Source: Symbiodinium natans (Eukaryota > Sar > Dinophyceae > Suessiales > Symbiodiniaceae). From it: a stretch of 64,000 nucleotides of DNA. The notes beneath the pieces are model-generated. The model was not told where the DNA came from, ran no database searches, and saw only the letters and a list, made by a program, of their open reading frames with translations. The stretch lies in assembly GCA_905221605.1 (NCBI GenBank), contig CAJNDS010001169.1:496001-560000 (forward strand), written 5' to 3'. Below, piece by piece: positions 53,165-64,000 of this stretch; positions within the stretch are counted from its first letter, which is position 1; the number at the start of each line of letters is the position of its first letter. Both the position numbers and the translations under genes were made by a program.

Positions 53165-56100
53165 GGCAAAAAGCCACCGTAAACATCGCTAAACCCCTAA
53201 TTGTCTCTTCACCAATCCCAAAATGACGGTTTAAAAACTCCAACCTCTAACAGTAGCTCCGGCTCGACAAGTGGTGTGGCGCTCAGGCAGGTGCTGCCTT
53301 TGCGGTCCTTACGGAGCGTTTGGGGCTTAGGGTTGCCGTAAGCCCTAAACCTAAAGCCTAAGGTTCTTGAAACCTGCCAGGACTACCCGAAATCGTGAAC
53401 CTCAGATCGGGACCGCCGAGTCCGGCTAGAGCGTGGAAGTCACCGAATCTGGAGTATGCAACATTAGAGAGACACGGGGGACGGTAGAAGACGAAACATC
53501 AAACAGAGCCCTGACCCTCGAGACCCTAAACCCTGTACCCTGAACCGAGCTGTAAGCAAAACTGTGGTGGTCCCGTACTTTCAACGCATTGCTCTTCGTG
53601 TCGGCATGAGACGAGTCTCGGCCTGACCACCGCGTCCTCAAGATGACGATTAGGTTTTAGGCTTTAGGGTTGAGGGTTCAAGGTTCAGGGTCTGGGGTTT
53701 TTGGGGTTCAGGATCCCAAAACAACATCTTCCTGTCGCAGGAGGGGCGAGCAAGAGGGCCAGCGACTGAGGCGCAGGCCAGCTGGAGACATGGGAAGTCA
53801 GGTACTTCATTTTACACCCCGAACCCTCTCAAGCCCGCACACGTATCCTGAGGCCAGGGTTTGATTGGTGGCTCGGGTCAACCTGTGTCCCACAACCTGA
53901 CTTAAACCCTCAAAGAAGCTTTACTGCAGATATCTAAGTATCAGGCGGTTTTTGTTTTTCTGCAACCATGGAGCACTGCAACCAAGAATTACAGGCACGG
54001 CTATGTCCAGTCCTTCTGGACACTCGGTGCTTAATGCTTTTAGAGTGTGTCAAAACCCTAAAACCCCAACACCCCGCCCAAATCCTCCCAAACAACCCAA
54101 CACGCTTAGCCACCCAATAAGCAGGATCTGCACCTTCAAGCCACCGGAGCCGGATGAATCCGAAGTCCAGGTCGGTAGCTTCCGGGTCAAGCCCAAGCCC
54201 GGCCTTGGATGTAGGATTTGGGAAACAGGCCTCAACTGGCCTTTTGGGGGTGCCTACAATGATGATTTCGTATTTTGGGGTATATGAGCTCTTGAAGCTT
54301 TGTGCAGATGTTCCTTTGTGGAGGGATCATGGACGTAGCTTGAAGCAAAATGGACCACTGGATCAAAGTGCTTCCATAATTCTACTATAGTGCTTCGGTG
54401 AGGCTGATTGGATGCCTCAACCACCTGTAACCCCGAACCGTACACATGCGTTGGGAATAGTTCCCCCTACTTTGCCATAACTTTTCACTTGTTGCTCATT
54501 TTTAAGAAGCCTGGTTATGAAGAAATAGCTGAAATGTACACCTCGTCCGTTTAGGATATAGCCACCAACATCCAGGAGATCAGAAGGGAGCTAAACCACA
54601 GACTCTCTGGATTGCTGTTCCCAGCTATCGTCGATGCACGCACCATGCACCATGGGCCGCCACTCTGCACGGTCGATGCGCGAACATCTCTAGGCGCGAA
54701 TATCCTGAAAGCTGAGCCAAAGCCCAAGCCCCTGCCATGCCAAGTCTCTCCTGTTTGTATCTGTTTGTGGAACCGTGGCTCTTGGGGTCCGACCTTCAAG
54801 CTAGCGGGTACCCCACACGAGAAGCTCTCTCTGCGTGGCTGTTAGCAGGCTAAGCCTTGAGAGAAGCCGGTAGTCGGTCTAAGGAACAAACTACCTCCCC
54901 TCCCCTCAAACCCTAAACCCTAAACCCTAAACCCTAAACCCTAAACCCTGAACCCTGAACCCTAAACCCTAAACCCTAAACCCTGAACCCTGAACCCTGA
55001 ACCCTGAACCCTGAACCCTGAACCCTGAACCCTGAACCAAGCCCGAAACCCTAAACCCTGCCACCTCCCCGCCAAGACAGGATTCCGGATCATCCTGGAA
55101 GGGCTCGCGGGAGGCCCGGCCCTGTGAGTGATAGGGGAGTGGTCGGGAGCCGAAACTTGAAACTCCACCTGAAAAGCCCCAAACCCAAGCCCAAATCCTG
55201 AACTCAACACCCCAAGACTCCCAAACCCTAAACCTCACACGTAGACTGGGTAGCCTCGAGTCCTTCAACCCCAAAGCCTGACGCAAGCCAAGAAGCCCAA
55301 CAGCTGCTGAAGCTCTCGACACCGAACCCCTGCAACGTCCCCTTTTTCCTGAACCCTACCCTTTAGTGCCCAAATGTCTTGAAGGTCCTGATTACCATGA
55401 ACCCCTTGTGAGGCTCCCCAAGACGCCTTGATAAGACCCAAGACGCCTTGATAAGACCCAAATCTGACAAGCTGCCACTGAACCCCTAAGCAAACAAAAC
55501 CCTGAACCCCGAACCCTAAACCCTAAACCCTTGTCCCCCTGGGCAGTCCGTCAGCAGCGAGCGGCGCTTGGGAGTTATCAACAAAGAGATGCAGCTGCCG
55601 CCCGGGGCCACAGGATCAGCCAGCAGGATTAACCCTCTAAAAGTTGGTTCTTAAATTTCTGGGCCCTGAAACCGGTCACCAAATTCAACCCTAGACCCCA
55701 AAGAAGTGGCAGGGTTGAGGGCTTGGAGGGTTGAGTGTCTGGTGCGATGAGGGTTCGGGGGGGTCAGGGCGGTCAGGGAGGATCGCATTGCAGGCTCATG
55801 GCTCCTGCTCTCTTTGCAGTAGCCGACGCTGTGTTGGCATCCTGACACCCCCAGGGCCCCAAACCAAACGGTGCCAATCCTAACCTTCGCTGTTGTGAGT
55901 TCTGAGAACCCTCATGGCTAGACATGAGAGTATTGGATCAGGAGGCACCCGAAGTTTTAGGGGTTTAGGGACCCCCCCTCTTCAGACCGGCCGAGGTCCC
56001 ACATCCTTCAAAAAGCAGGTCTCCATGCAGAAGCCAGGCACCGGAGAGCAGGGCTTTAGGGATCGGACTGCGGAAAGGTTCTCAGCTTCCCCTAAGTCAT

Positions 56101-57720
56101 GGTCCCCTTCAGGCATCCCCGGAAACATAAGGGGTCTTAGCCAAACAGAGAACTGGCAACGTGACGTCGAGCTCCTGACATCCTAAACCCTCAACCTTGC
56201 AAGCCTGATGGCAGCCCTAAGCTTTGAGCCCAAATGCCCGAACAGGCGAACAGGCGAGACGGCATTCACGCACCCCCTGCGGTTCATGGTTGGTTTGGAG
56301 TTTGGGGTTTAGGGTTTGCCCCCCCCCCCCCCCCCGCGGTTCTGTGGTTCATGGTGGGTTTAGGGTTTAAGGTTTTAGGGCTCAGTTCGGGTGTGGTTTT
56401 AGAGTCAAGGGTCAGGGTGTTCCCCACCCAAACTAACAGCCATCAGCCCTCATCGCTGAAGGGGCTTGTATGCCCCAAAAGGCCTCAACTGACCTGCATG
56501 AAGCCTCAAACCCTGAGCCCTAAACCCCAAACCCGAGACCCTGAACCCTGAACCCTAAACCCTAAACCCCTGCAAGTCCCACAGCCTCCACCCTGAGACC
56601 TTCACGCCGCAGGGCCCAGGCCGGCAAAGAGGTGCTGGCGGTGAAGCGTGAGGCGACCCTGAGGGCCTGCTACTGTTGATACTAAACCCTAAGCCCTAAA
56701 TCTCAACCCTAAGCCCTCAGCCCTCAGCCCTAACCCTAAACCCTGAGCCCTAAGCCCTAAGCCCTAAACCGTAAACCCTCTCCCATGGGGGCCGTAGACA
56801 TTGGCAAAAAACAGTGGCATTGACAAAGAAAACAGTGGCCACTGGCAAAAACTGTGGCCACTGGCGAACTTGCCAATGGTTTTGCACCCCCCCCACCCCC
56901 TCCCCCCCTCACCCGCCGAAAGGGCTTCTTCTGGGCTCGAAACCCTAGGTCTGGGGCAGATGAGGGTGTCGACACCCCACCCCCCCTTATTCTTTCTCGT
57001 CTTGATTGGTTCGAGGGTGGGGTGGGAGTAAAAAAAATTGGTTGTGTTTTTGGCTGTTCGTGCCCGGTACGAGGGTGGGGTGGGAGAAGCATGAGGTTGA
57101 CGTTTTTTTTGTTGCTTCTTGTCTCCCGCGGGCCGATTGAATGGTTCGAGGTGGGGTGGACTGCTCCATGACAGAGTGGGGTTGGGGGACAGGGCTGGCT
57201 GATGAAACAAACATATAGACTTTTTACTTCTTAATGTTTTGGGATTCTCTGGGTGGGTGTTTTTTGGTTCTATAGTCGAAACAGCGGCTCTGCCAGAGAT
57301 TGCTTGACCAGAATCTGCTGAACCCTAACCCCAAACCCTTGAGAGCTTCGGGCTCGGGCTGTCTAGTTTCGTGTCGTTGAGCGTCGGGTTAAGGTTTTGA
57401 GGGTTTTACGGGTTCCGAGGTCGGGGCTAGTGGTTTTGCTTTTGGGTTTAGGGTTTGAGACTTAGCGGTGTATCTTTTCAAGGTGACGGGGAGGCGGGGG
57501 GGTTTAGGGTCCGCTCAGATAGTTGCTTGGGGAACCTTAAGTGGCATGAATCGATGGCAATCTTTATGCCCAAAGCGTCGTCCACTTAGAATGCAGGCCC
57601 CCGGCAACCCTAAAACCCTCACCCATACCCCTAAGCGCCTAATCTAATCCAGTTCCGCCGCAATCATTTAGCCCCTTGACACCCCCGCAATCACACGGAG
57701 CACAAAGTTGTGCGGAAGAG
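53165..57720. other. Telomere-like DNA with isolated exon candidates
   Basis: Mostly degenerate CCCTAAA/TTTAGGG sequence. Exon-like + strand pieces include about 55072-55122 (TGFRIILEGLAGGPA before GTGAG), about 55541-55605 (SVSSERRLGVINKEMQLPPG, AG acceptor) and about 56610-56665 (AQAGKEVLAVKREATLRA). They could belong to one unidentified gene, but phases were not reconciled. A 21-bp direct duplication (CAAGACGCCTTGATAAGACCC twice) lies at about 55418-55460, a C run near 56323-56336, and G/C-skewed short repeats (GGTTCGAGGGTGGGGTGGGA) at 57005-57160. Confidence 0.4.
54907..55038. repeat. Telomere-like array of CCCTAAA and CCCTGAA blocks
   Basis: About 18 heptamers in register. CCCTAAA and CCCTGAA occur in runs rather than at random, with a final block of consecutive CCCTGAA units, which suggests local expansion of a point variant. 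Confidence 0.9.
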
Positions 57721-58092
57721 ACCATAAACCCTAAACCCTAAACCCAAACCCTAAACCCGAAGCATCTTGGGGCCTCAAGAGTCAGAGAGGCTTTCGGCCG
57801 ATCTTGGGTTCGTACAGCCGAAGCCTTGAACCCGAACTCTCAGCCGCAAACTTGTCAGGTTTAGGGTTTGGGGTTCCATCATCCTCTGACGCTTCAAGCC
57901 CCGAATCACCAGTTGTGACCTCCGGGAAGGCGTTGGCAAAGGCAACGGCAACCGCTCGTGCCGCACTCCGCGACCTGGCGGGCATGGGTGCTGGGATTAG
58001 ATCTAGGGTTCTCTAAGCCCTATGGTGCCCTGTAACCCTAAACCCTAAACCCTAAACCCTACCGAAACCCTCAACCCTAAACCCTAAACCCT
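57721..58092. repeat. Telomere-like tracts flanking a serine/alanine-rich exon candidate
   Basis: Heptamer tracts at 57724-57760 and 58029-58092. Between them, about 57868-57990 on the + strand encodes SSDASSPESPVVTSGKALAK followed by an Ala-rich helix, possibly an exon. No domain is recognised. Confidence 0.5.
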
Positions 58093-58729
58093 ACACCCCA
58101 TAGCCTACAAACCATCAGCTCCGGAAGCCTAGGCGCTCGGTCCACAAAGGCAAATCTCAAGAAACCTGAGCCCCAGGCTCGAAACCCTTAAGTCTCACCT
58201 GGAACTCGCTGTGCCTACAGTTTGGGTAGGTAGCAGCCCACAATTTTTGAGCAAATTGAGTCCTAGGTATTCCTTGCTGAGTCCAGCCTTTGCTAGCCCA
58301 GGAGCCAGCCCTTCCAGAAGCAGGGAGAGGACATCACCGCCAAAGCGCAGTGACACGATGTAGCGATGTAGCGTTTCAGTGATTGGGGTGCAGGTTCTGA
58401 TGAGGCACCCGCTGGAGTTGTAGATAGATGCACCTCCAGGCCTAGTTTAGTCTGTCAGTCCGCGCATCCCACCTGAAGCGCGAGTGTGATAATGCGGCCG
58501 GGAGTGTCGAAGACATTTCCTGCAATCGCGCTGCTGACGCTGCTGCCGGCAGTCATTGCTTCATGGAAGAGAGGATGGTTCACCTGGCTTGTCATGTAAT
58601 GTACCGACTTGTGGTGTCTGCTGCATATGGTGTGGTCCGGCCAGTTGCGCGTTTCGGGCATTGTTGCACCACCGTGGCGTGTGTTGGCTGCAGTCAGTGG
58701 GCAGTGTAGCGTGCGGTGCAGACATTGCA
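58093..58729. other. Upstream region of the single-exon ankyrin gene
   Basis: No gene is visible. A short CGATGTAG duplication lies near 58357. The sequence is less repetitive than the rest of the non-coding DNA and probably contains the promoter and 5' UTR of the gene at 58730; the open frame extends upstream to 58556. Confidence 0.4.
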
Positions 58730-59494
58730 ATGGGGTCCGAAGAGGTGCTTGTAGCTGACAGCATGGGCAGTCAGGTGGTGGCGGTGCACTCCTCGCGAGC
58801 TGATCTGGCCCTGCGCAAGGCATGCCAAGGTCGCGACATACAGGCGACCAGATCCGCTCTAGCGCGAGGTGCTGGACTGGGTGCAGACAAAAGTGGCAGA
58901 ACAGCTCTTCACTATGCTGCAGGTGTTGGATTCTGCGAAGGTGTCCGTGAGCTGCTTGAGCAAGGCTTTGACCCCAACGTCGTAGATGGTCATGGTGGCC
59001 GGCCAGTTGATGAAGCGGAGTACTGGGGTGCAAAGGCTCCGGGCGAACAAAGGCGCAAAGCATGCCTTGAGTGTCGTGATTGCCTGGTGAGTTTCCATGG
59101 TCGCCGCTGTGATCCACAAGCGCGAGATGATACAGCGTCGTTTCTGCACAGGCGGCGTTCTCTGCAGGACCTGGTGAGAAGACGAGATGGACTGCGTGCC
59201 TACATGCCTTGGCAGGACGACCTGGATCAGCTAGACAAGCGCCTGAGTGCACCCGCTGATACGGGCGCGGCCAGCTCAGCTAGCCCGGGCCCCGAACGTC
59301 ACGTCAGCGCAGCATGCGCAGCCAACACTGGCAACAACAATGCAGCCCCGCGACAAAGACTCTGGGGTGATGTCGTAAATGCCTACAAGGACCTGTCCCG
59401 GAAACAAGTGGCAAAGGCTGAAACAGCCACAGCCACAGCTACAGCCACAGCCACTGAGCCGCTGGATCCGAAGCATGAGAGGGTGTACCTCTAA
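58730..59494 (+). CDS. Ankyrin-repeat protein, single exon
   Basis: 254 residues from ATG 58730 (MGSEEVLVADSMGSQ). This ATG is preferred over the upstream one at 58556 because the intervening codons give a Cys-rich, unstructured peptide. Two ankyrin repeats lie at residues ~25-90: ADLALRKACQGRDIQATRSA, then GRTALHYAAGVGFCEGVREL ending FDPNVVDG, with a partial third (GGRPVDEAEYWG). A CLECRDC cluster and an Arg-rich helix follow, then a polar tail ending in Ala-Thr dipeptides (encoded by ACAGCC repeats at about 59423-59457) and EPLDPKHERVYL. The intron-free structure and uniform composition contrast with the neighbouring genes and might reflect retroposition. The binding partner is unknown. Confidence 0.72.
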   Translation: MGSEEVLVADSMGSQVVAVHSSRADLALRKACQGRDIQATRSALARGAGLGADKSGRTALHYAAGVGFCEGVRELLEQGFDPNVVDGHGGRPVDEAEYWGAKAPGEQRRKACLECRDCLVSFHGRRCDPQARDDTASFLHRRRSLQDLVRRRDGLRAYMPWQDDLDQLDKRLSAPADTGAASSASPGPERHVSAACAANTGNNNAAPRQRLWGDVVNAYKDLSRKQVAKAETATATATATATEPLDPKHERVYL

Positions 59495-59564
59495 TCTGGT
59501 ACCCAAGACAAAAAAGACTGTTCAGCGGTGTTTCAGGCTAGGCAGATCGGCTGGTCTGTTGTCA

Positions 59565-59710
59565 GTTGTAAATCTAGTCGTTCGCTATAGCAGAATCTAT
59601 ACCTTGACGCGGGGTTTTCAGGAGTTTCGTTCGTTTGCTGAGTGGACCCGTTGTAAATCTAGTCATTCGCTGTAGCAGAATCTATACCTTGAAGTTGCTG
59701 AGTGGACCCC
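59565..59710. repeat. 85-bp tandem duplication downstream of the ankyrin gene
   Basis: GTTGTAAATCTAGTC... to ...AATCTATACCTTGA occurs at 59565-59607 and again at 59650-59692 with two substitutions. GCTGAGTGGACCC also occurs twice (59637 and 59697). It probably lies in 3' UTR. Confidence 0.8.
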
Positions 59711-61221
59711 TTTACCGTTGCGATCCCTACCTGCGCCTTGTGAGGCGTGGAGATGCTGATTGTTGTTGTTTAGGAGATGCTGTTTGTTGCTGTTAAGGCC
59801 AGTGCCACGGGTGCAAATGCCGGTGAGTTTCAGTCGTGTTGCCTATCCCATAAGCCCTGATCATGCGCTCGGGCATTAAGACCGAAAGCAATGTGCCGCG
59901 TGGTTTTTGAGTTGAGACGCTGTTATCTGGGAGTTGTGCTTTATCTTGCTGGGGAGGCCCCATGGGGGTTGATGTGCATCAGGACTAGCAGAAGCTCGAA
60001 GTGTTCCTGCAGTTGCAATAGTTCATGGCCCGAACCTCAACCCCTAAGTCCAAAAGTCCAATCTCCAAGTAGACCCGTTACCTTACTTGCAGCCGCTGCC
60101 ATATCCATATCTTCCAAGTAGGGCCGCAACCGCCAGGTTGTCTGTCGCCCTGAGCCTTAAACCCTCCACTCCCAAGCCCCGCGCCCAAGCCCATGCCCTA
60201 AAACTTACAAGCAGACAAACACACCTACCTACACCATAAATTCTAAACCCTCAGCCCGAGAATACTCCTTCAAGCCCCTACACTAAGTTGAAAGCCTCAT
60301 GCGCCATGGGTAGTGAGCCGGAGTGTGGGTCCTGGTGCTCTAGGGGACTATTGTTTAGGTTTCGGGGTTTGGGGTTTAGGGCCCAGGGATTTAGGAACCC
60401 GGGCGTTTCAGGCTTTCGAGGTTGTAAGGGTCAGGAGTGTGGGTTGTATATAGGTTTTGGGTGCCAGGTTCCTGTACTCCTCGCCTGAGTCCCTTCGCAA
60501 GCCCAGATTCCTTGCAGTGCACGTCCCCAAAGAATCTGGGGTTTGGGGGCTTCGGGCAGGTCTCGATCGGTTCAAGGTAAGAAGTTGGGAAGCGTAGGAA
60601 TTTCACAAGTAGTGGTTTAGGTTTGGGTTAGGGGTTCGGGCGGTTAGGGTTTAGGGCTCAGGGTTTAGGTTTAGGGACCGTGATGCAAGTGAGATGCAAT
60701 CGGTTTTCAGTCTTACGGCTACCGTTTGTGCGCTTGCTGCCTGCATTGCGCTTCCTCAGCTTCCAAGCGGAAAGAATCAGGGTGACTGCGAACCGCATCA
60801 TAGAAACAGCCTCGCGCTGATACACCGATACCTCGATGCGATACACCGATACACCAATGCACCGATACGACGATACATCGTTCCGCGCCCCCGCCCTCCG
60901 GCCGTTCCGGTCCACCTGATCCGCGCACGACCCTGAACCTTGGACCTGGGGGTTTACGCCTCCATGTTCAGGGTTGTTGGGGCTCCGGGACTGCAACCGC
61001 AAACCCTACACCCTTGACGCTGCCTAGATGTTCGTGGCTAGTTTTATGTAGGGTGCTACGGTGCATGCACGAAATCACATATCTTTGGCTTGCTCCACAC
61101 CCATCAGTCGACGCTTGACTGTGAAACTCTGAACGCCCCTAGGCCCCAAGCCCCAGACCCTCACAATAAACCCTAGGGCGTGACCCAAAGTGTCCACCTC
61201 GAAAAGCACCCGAGCACTGAG
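59711..61221. other. Spacer before the RCC1-type gene
   Basis: Short frames only. It contains CGATACACCGATAC-type short repeats (about 60815-60870) and telomere-like fragments in both orientations. Early exons of the RCC1-type gene may lie here, but none could be recognised. Confidence 0.4.
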
Positions 61222-63058
61222 GTGGTACTCCTTCGGCCGCTGCCAGCATGGAGAGCTGGGCCGGCGAGTGGTCACAGAGGGCGTGGAGGCATCAGCCTTT
61301 TTCCGGTTTAGGGTTGGGGGGTTTAGGAATCTAGGGCTCACTTTGTCAGTCTCTTCTTGTTTCATTCTCGCTTTCTCTCTCTCTTTCTGCCGGTTTGCTT
61401 GAGACATCCTTTGTCCTTGATGGTTCTGCAGGACTCTGCCGGCACTGATCGTTTGTCGCGCTTTGTGTGTCCTTGTTTGTGTTGGCACGTGGTGGAGGGT
61501 CCCTTTGGTCGTTTGGCTGAGGGCATCCGAACATACCCTTCAACAGGCGCAGTGCAAAGGTTCGTGACAGTGACAGTGACAGGGCAAGTGCACGTCCTCC
61601 AAACCTTTGTTGCAGCATTTCTTGGTGGGGTAAGCTCGTCGGCTTCGTGCATTTTGTCGCATGCGAGCGTCAGAAGCCGGTGGAGTAGGCAGATTCAACA
61701 GCCAGATACACACGTGATTAGGGAGTCTTGGAAGGCCCATGCAAGGTAGTTAATTCCCCACCTTTTTGTTAACGGAGCTCCCCATTCTTTGAGGGGATTG
61801 TTTTTTTTTTTACAGGGCTTGTGGGGGGTTCAGATTTTTTTCGGACTTCAGGGTTGTTGGGCTTCGGGTTCAGGACTTCTCTTCACAGAAGCCTGCAATC
61901 CCAACCTGTGGCTCAACTGCACTCTAGGGTGTAGGGCGTGGTGAGCACCCGGAACAGCGGCGGGGAGTTTCTCTAAGCCGAGAGCCAAAATCAACTACCT
62001 AGGATTCTCGTCTTATCACAATTGTGGTCTATTCTCGTTACCAGGAAGACATAGCCATTGGGTCCTTTATATTGCCTCCCACATCTCAACTGACTCGCAC
62101 ACAGGTGCCTGGCCTTGAAAATGCGGATGTTCGTCCGCTGGAGGTGGCTGGCTTTAGACTTTAACCCCCATGCCCTAAATCCAGAAAAGGGTTGAGCTTG
62201 GGAAGCAACATAGTTTGCAAGACCCCGAAAGCCTAAGCCTAAAACCCCAAAACCCTATATGCGCAAACAGCCCAAAAGCCATAAAGCCTCAAGCCAACAG
62301 GTCTCCGGCCTCTCTGAGTTGGCCTGCGGCCACTTCCACAACTTGGCACGGGCGCCCACCGGCGAGGTGGGGCAGGGCTGAGCGGGGCGGTGTTCTGGTG
62401 GGGCAACCCTAGCCCCCAAGTTGCCCTAACCCTAAAACCTGGGTTTGGGGTTTTGGGTTTAAGGTTCAAGAATTCGGGGACACTAATCAGCCAAAGCCGC
62501 CTTGGCTCCTCAAGCCTTGCCTGGAGATCTTCGTCTGGGGAGCCAATGGCGAGTCACAGTCGGAAGCCCAGGAAGCGTGGGCCCGGGGGGGGTGGGGGGA
62601 TGGGGGTGGTTTAGAGGTTAGGATTTATGGACTTTGGGTGCTCTCGACGTCAGGTTTTCGGCTTTAAGGTTTCGCGACGTGTTCGGAGATTCGAGCTCAA
62701 CGTTCAACACGACATCCCTGTGCACGAAGCCAGTTCTGCAACACAGAAAGGGGTTGATCCTTTTTTATGGGCCCTTGCAAGGGTCTCTGTTGCAGTATAC
62801 TTGACAGGGCGCCCAAAAAACCCTAAACCCCGGACCCCCCCCCATGTGGAAGATGTCAAGGCCACCCCCAGAGCAAAGCCCTTCGGTGAGTAATTTAGGA
62901 TTACTCGGGGGGAGTTGTTTATTTTTACTCAAGGATGACGGTAGCAAGGGCGGCTGCAAATCTGAAGGCCTTAAGGCCGAAATGCTGCCTAAATGTTGCT
63001 GAGGCTGGGCCTTGGCGCAGACAACGCCGACGACGCCTTCGTGGCGGCACCCTGCAAG
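61222..63058 (+). CDS. RCC1-repeat (beta-propeller) protein gene, multi-exon
   Basis: RCC1 repeats form propeller blades; members act as nucleotide-exchange factors or scaffolds. Exon 61222 to about 61290 gives WYSFGRCQHGELGRRV, a blade end (WxxGxxxxGELG). Then exons join in phase: 62105-62143 (VPGLENADVRPLE, GT donor), 62301-62366 (VSGLSELACGHFHNLARAPT then GE, GT donor), 62527-62558 (IFVWGANGES plus two bases, GT donor) and 63004-63058 (LGLGADNADDAFVAAPCK, GC donor). The split codon 62558/63004 restores Gln, giving WGANGESQLGLG, the canonical RCC1 signature, after ACGHFHNLA and GEIFVWG. At least two blades are visible of the usual seven, so exons are missing on both sides. All acceptors are AG, two of them followed by G. 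Confidence 0.72.
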
Positions 63059-64000
63059 GCTGGTTTGTGAATTCGAAGGGGAAGGCTTGTGTTCTATTCA
63101 GGCCTTCAGGGTTTGGGTCTTTAAGAGGATTTCCTGATGTCATCATTTGGAGTTTAGAGACGTTCCACCAGCATGGTGCAGCCCCAAAATGCCATGTTTC
63201 CAGGCATGCACAATCAGCCATTGTCTACCTATGCCTATATCGCGTGATATAGCCCTAAATGTTAACCCAAGAGCGCTGAACACGTTATGAACAGCAACTC
63301 CCGAAGTCCGAAACGTTCCACCCTGAAACCTAACGCTGCCCTCAGTGGTACCAGTGGTGCCCCATTTATCTTGTCTAGCGGTTCGGCTTCCTTTTAAGCC
63401 AACACAAGGCAAACGACCCTCAAACCCCGCTCAGCCAAAACGGGCTCCCTTTCTGCCAAGTAAAGGTCCGAAACCCATGGCCCGCCCTAAACGCCATGAG
63501 ACAAGAACCTTCACTTACCAAGTCGGAAGGCTGACGCCCTCCAGTCCTTACAGGAGGCCTGCGGTTGGGGTGTGCAACTTTACGGGTCCAGGGCTCTTAT
63601 CCGAAAGGGTTTAGGATTTATATGTTCTCATCGGAAAGACTTTACGGTTCAGGTTTGGTGTGTTCATCCGAAGGGGTTCTCTTATCCGAAAGAGTTTAGT
63701 GTCTCGGGCTCTTGTCCGAAGAGTTTAGGGGCTCTTTGCTGAAGAGATGGTGTTTTGGGGTTCGAGTCTAGGGTGAAGGGTTCTGATCGGAAGAGTTCAT
63801 CAGGCGTATTTGAGATGTCAACATCGTTGTTCAGTTTATGCGCATGTAGCAACTCACATCAAATATAATCAACCGAACTGAACTCATTATCGGCAATAAC
63901 CCTGAGATATGGCACTGTTGCATGTATTTTCTTGACCATGGATCAGCTATCTGCCGACATTAATTGGTTGTAGTTTCTAATGTCATTCCAGTGAAAGTAC
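63059..64000. other. 3' end of the window: spacer with a short imperfect repeat
   Basis: 63596-63800 contains six to seven imperfect copies of a (C)TCTTATCCGAAAGAGTTTAG-like motif spaced 20-45 bp apart. No coding signal was recognised; further RCC1 exons may continue past the window. Confidence 0.55.

Noticed and set aside
1-64000. Bacterial or organellar origin
   Set aside because: Telomere-like repeats throughout, retrotransposons, spliceosomal-type micro-exons and lack of operons exclude it.

Overview
The window looks like nuclear DNA of a dinoflagellate, most likely a Symbiodiniaceae alga. The evidence is intron-rich genes with very short exons, introns that usually end in AG|G and often begin with GC as well as GT, all convincing coding signal on the + strand, non-coding DNA saturated with degenerate telomere-type heptamers (CCCTAAA/TTTAGGG and CCCTGAA variants), and two large retroelements whose domain make-up fits dinoflagellate families. 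No bacterial operon, rRNA, tRNA or CRISPR array is visible.

Layout. 0-8 kb: scattered helical and IQ-type exons, a multi-pass membrane protein gene (3939-4721), a 9-bp ATTATACAT microsatellite and a telomere-like array with a head-to-head junction (7345-7651). 9.6-19.05 kb: a LINE-like non-LTR retrotransposon with a Lys-rich ORF1, an ORF2 with apurinic-type endonuclease, reverse transcriptase and four zinc-finger motifs, a further ORF, and a ubiquitin-specific-protease-like domain split by a frameshift. 21.4-23.8 kb: a SAC3/GANP-type gene and possible tail exons. 24.5-34.5 kb: a complete Ty1/copia retrotransposon (175-bp apparently identical LTRs, 5-bp target duplication CGCGG, tRNA-type primer site, one 3178-residue open frame). 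It sits inside an ~86-bp minisatellite that continues to 37.5 kb. 37.7-42.1 kb: a coiled-coil/IQ-motif gene. 43-46.1 kb: an ankyrin-repeat gene whose tiny exons join in phase. 47.7-53.2 kb: two tandem copies of a multi-exon SAM-methyltransferase-like gene sharing an apparently identical 682-bp first-exon block. 58.7-59.5 kb: a single-exon ankyrin protein. 61.2-63.1 kb: an RCC1-repeat gene with exons as short as 32 nt.

Most notable: the copia polyprotein carries, besides gag, protease, integrase, RT and RNase H, a cytosine-methyltransferase-like Rossmann domain and a 2-oxoglutarate/Fe(II) dioxygenase domain with TET/JBP-like spacing, preceded by a zinc ribbon. One mobile element may therefore encode both a DNA-base 'writer' and an 'oxidiser'. 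The LINE independently carries a deubiquitinase-like domain. In both elements roughly 1 kb of the most protein-like sequence lies in a +1 frame while the main frame stays open. All domain calls rest on motif reading alone; no database search was possible.
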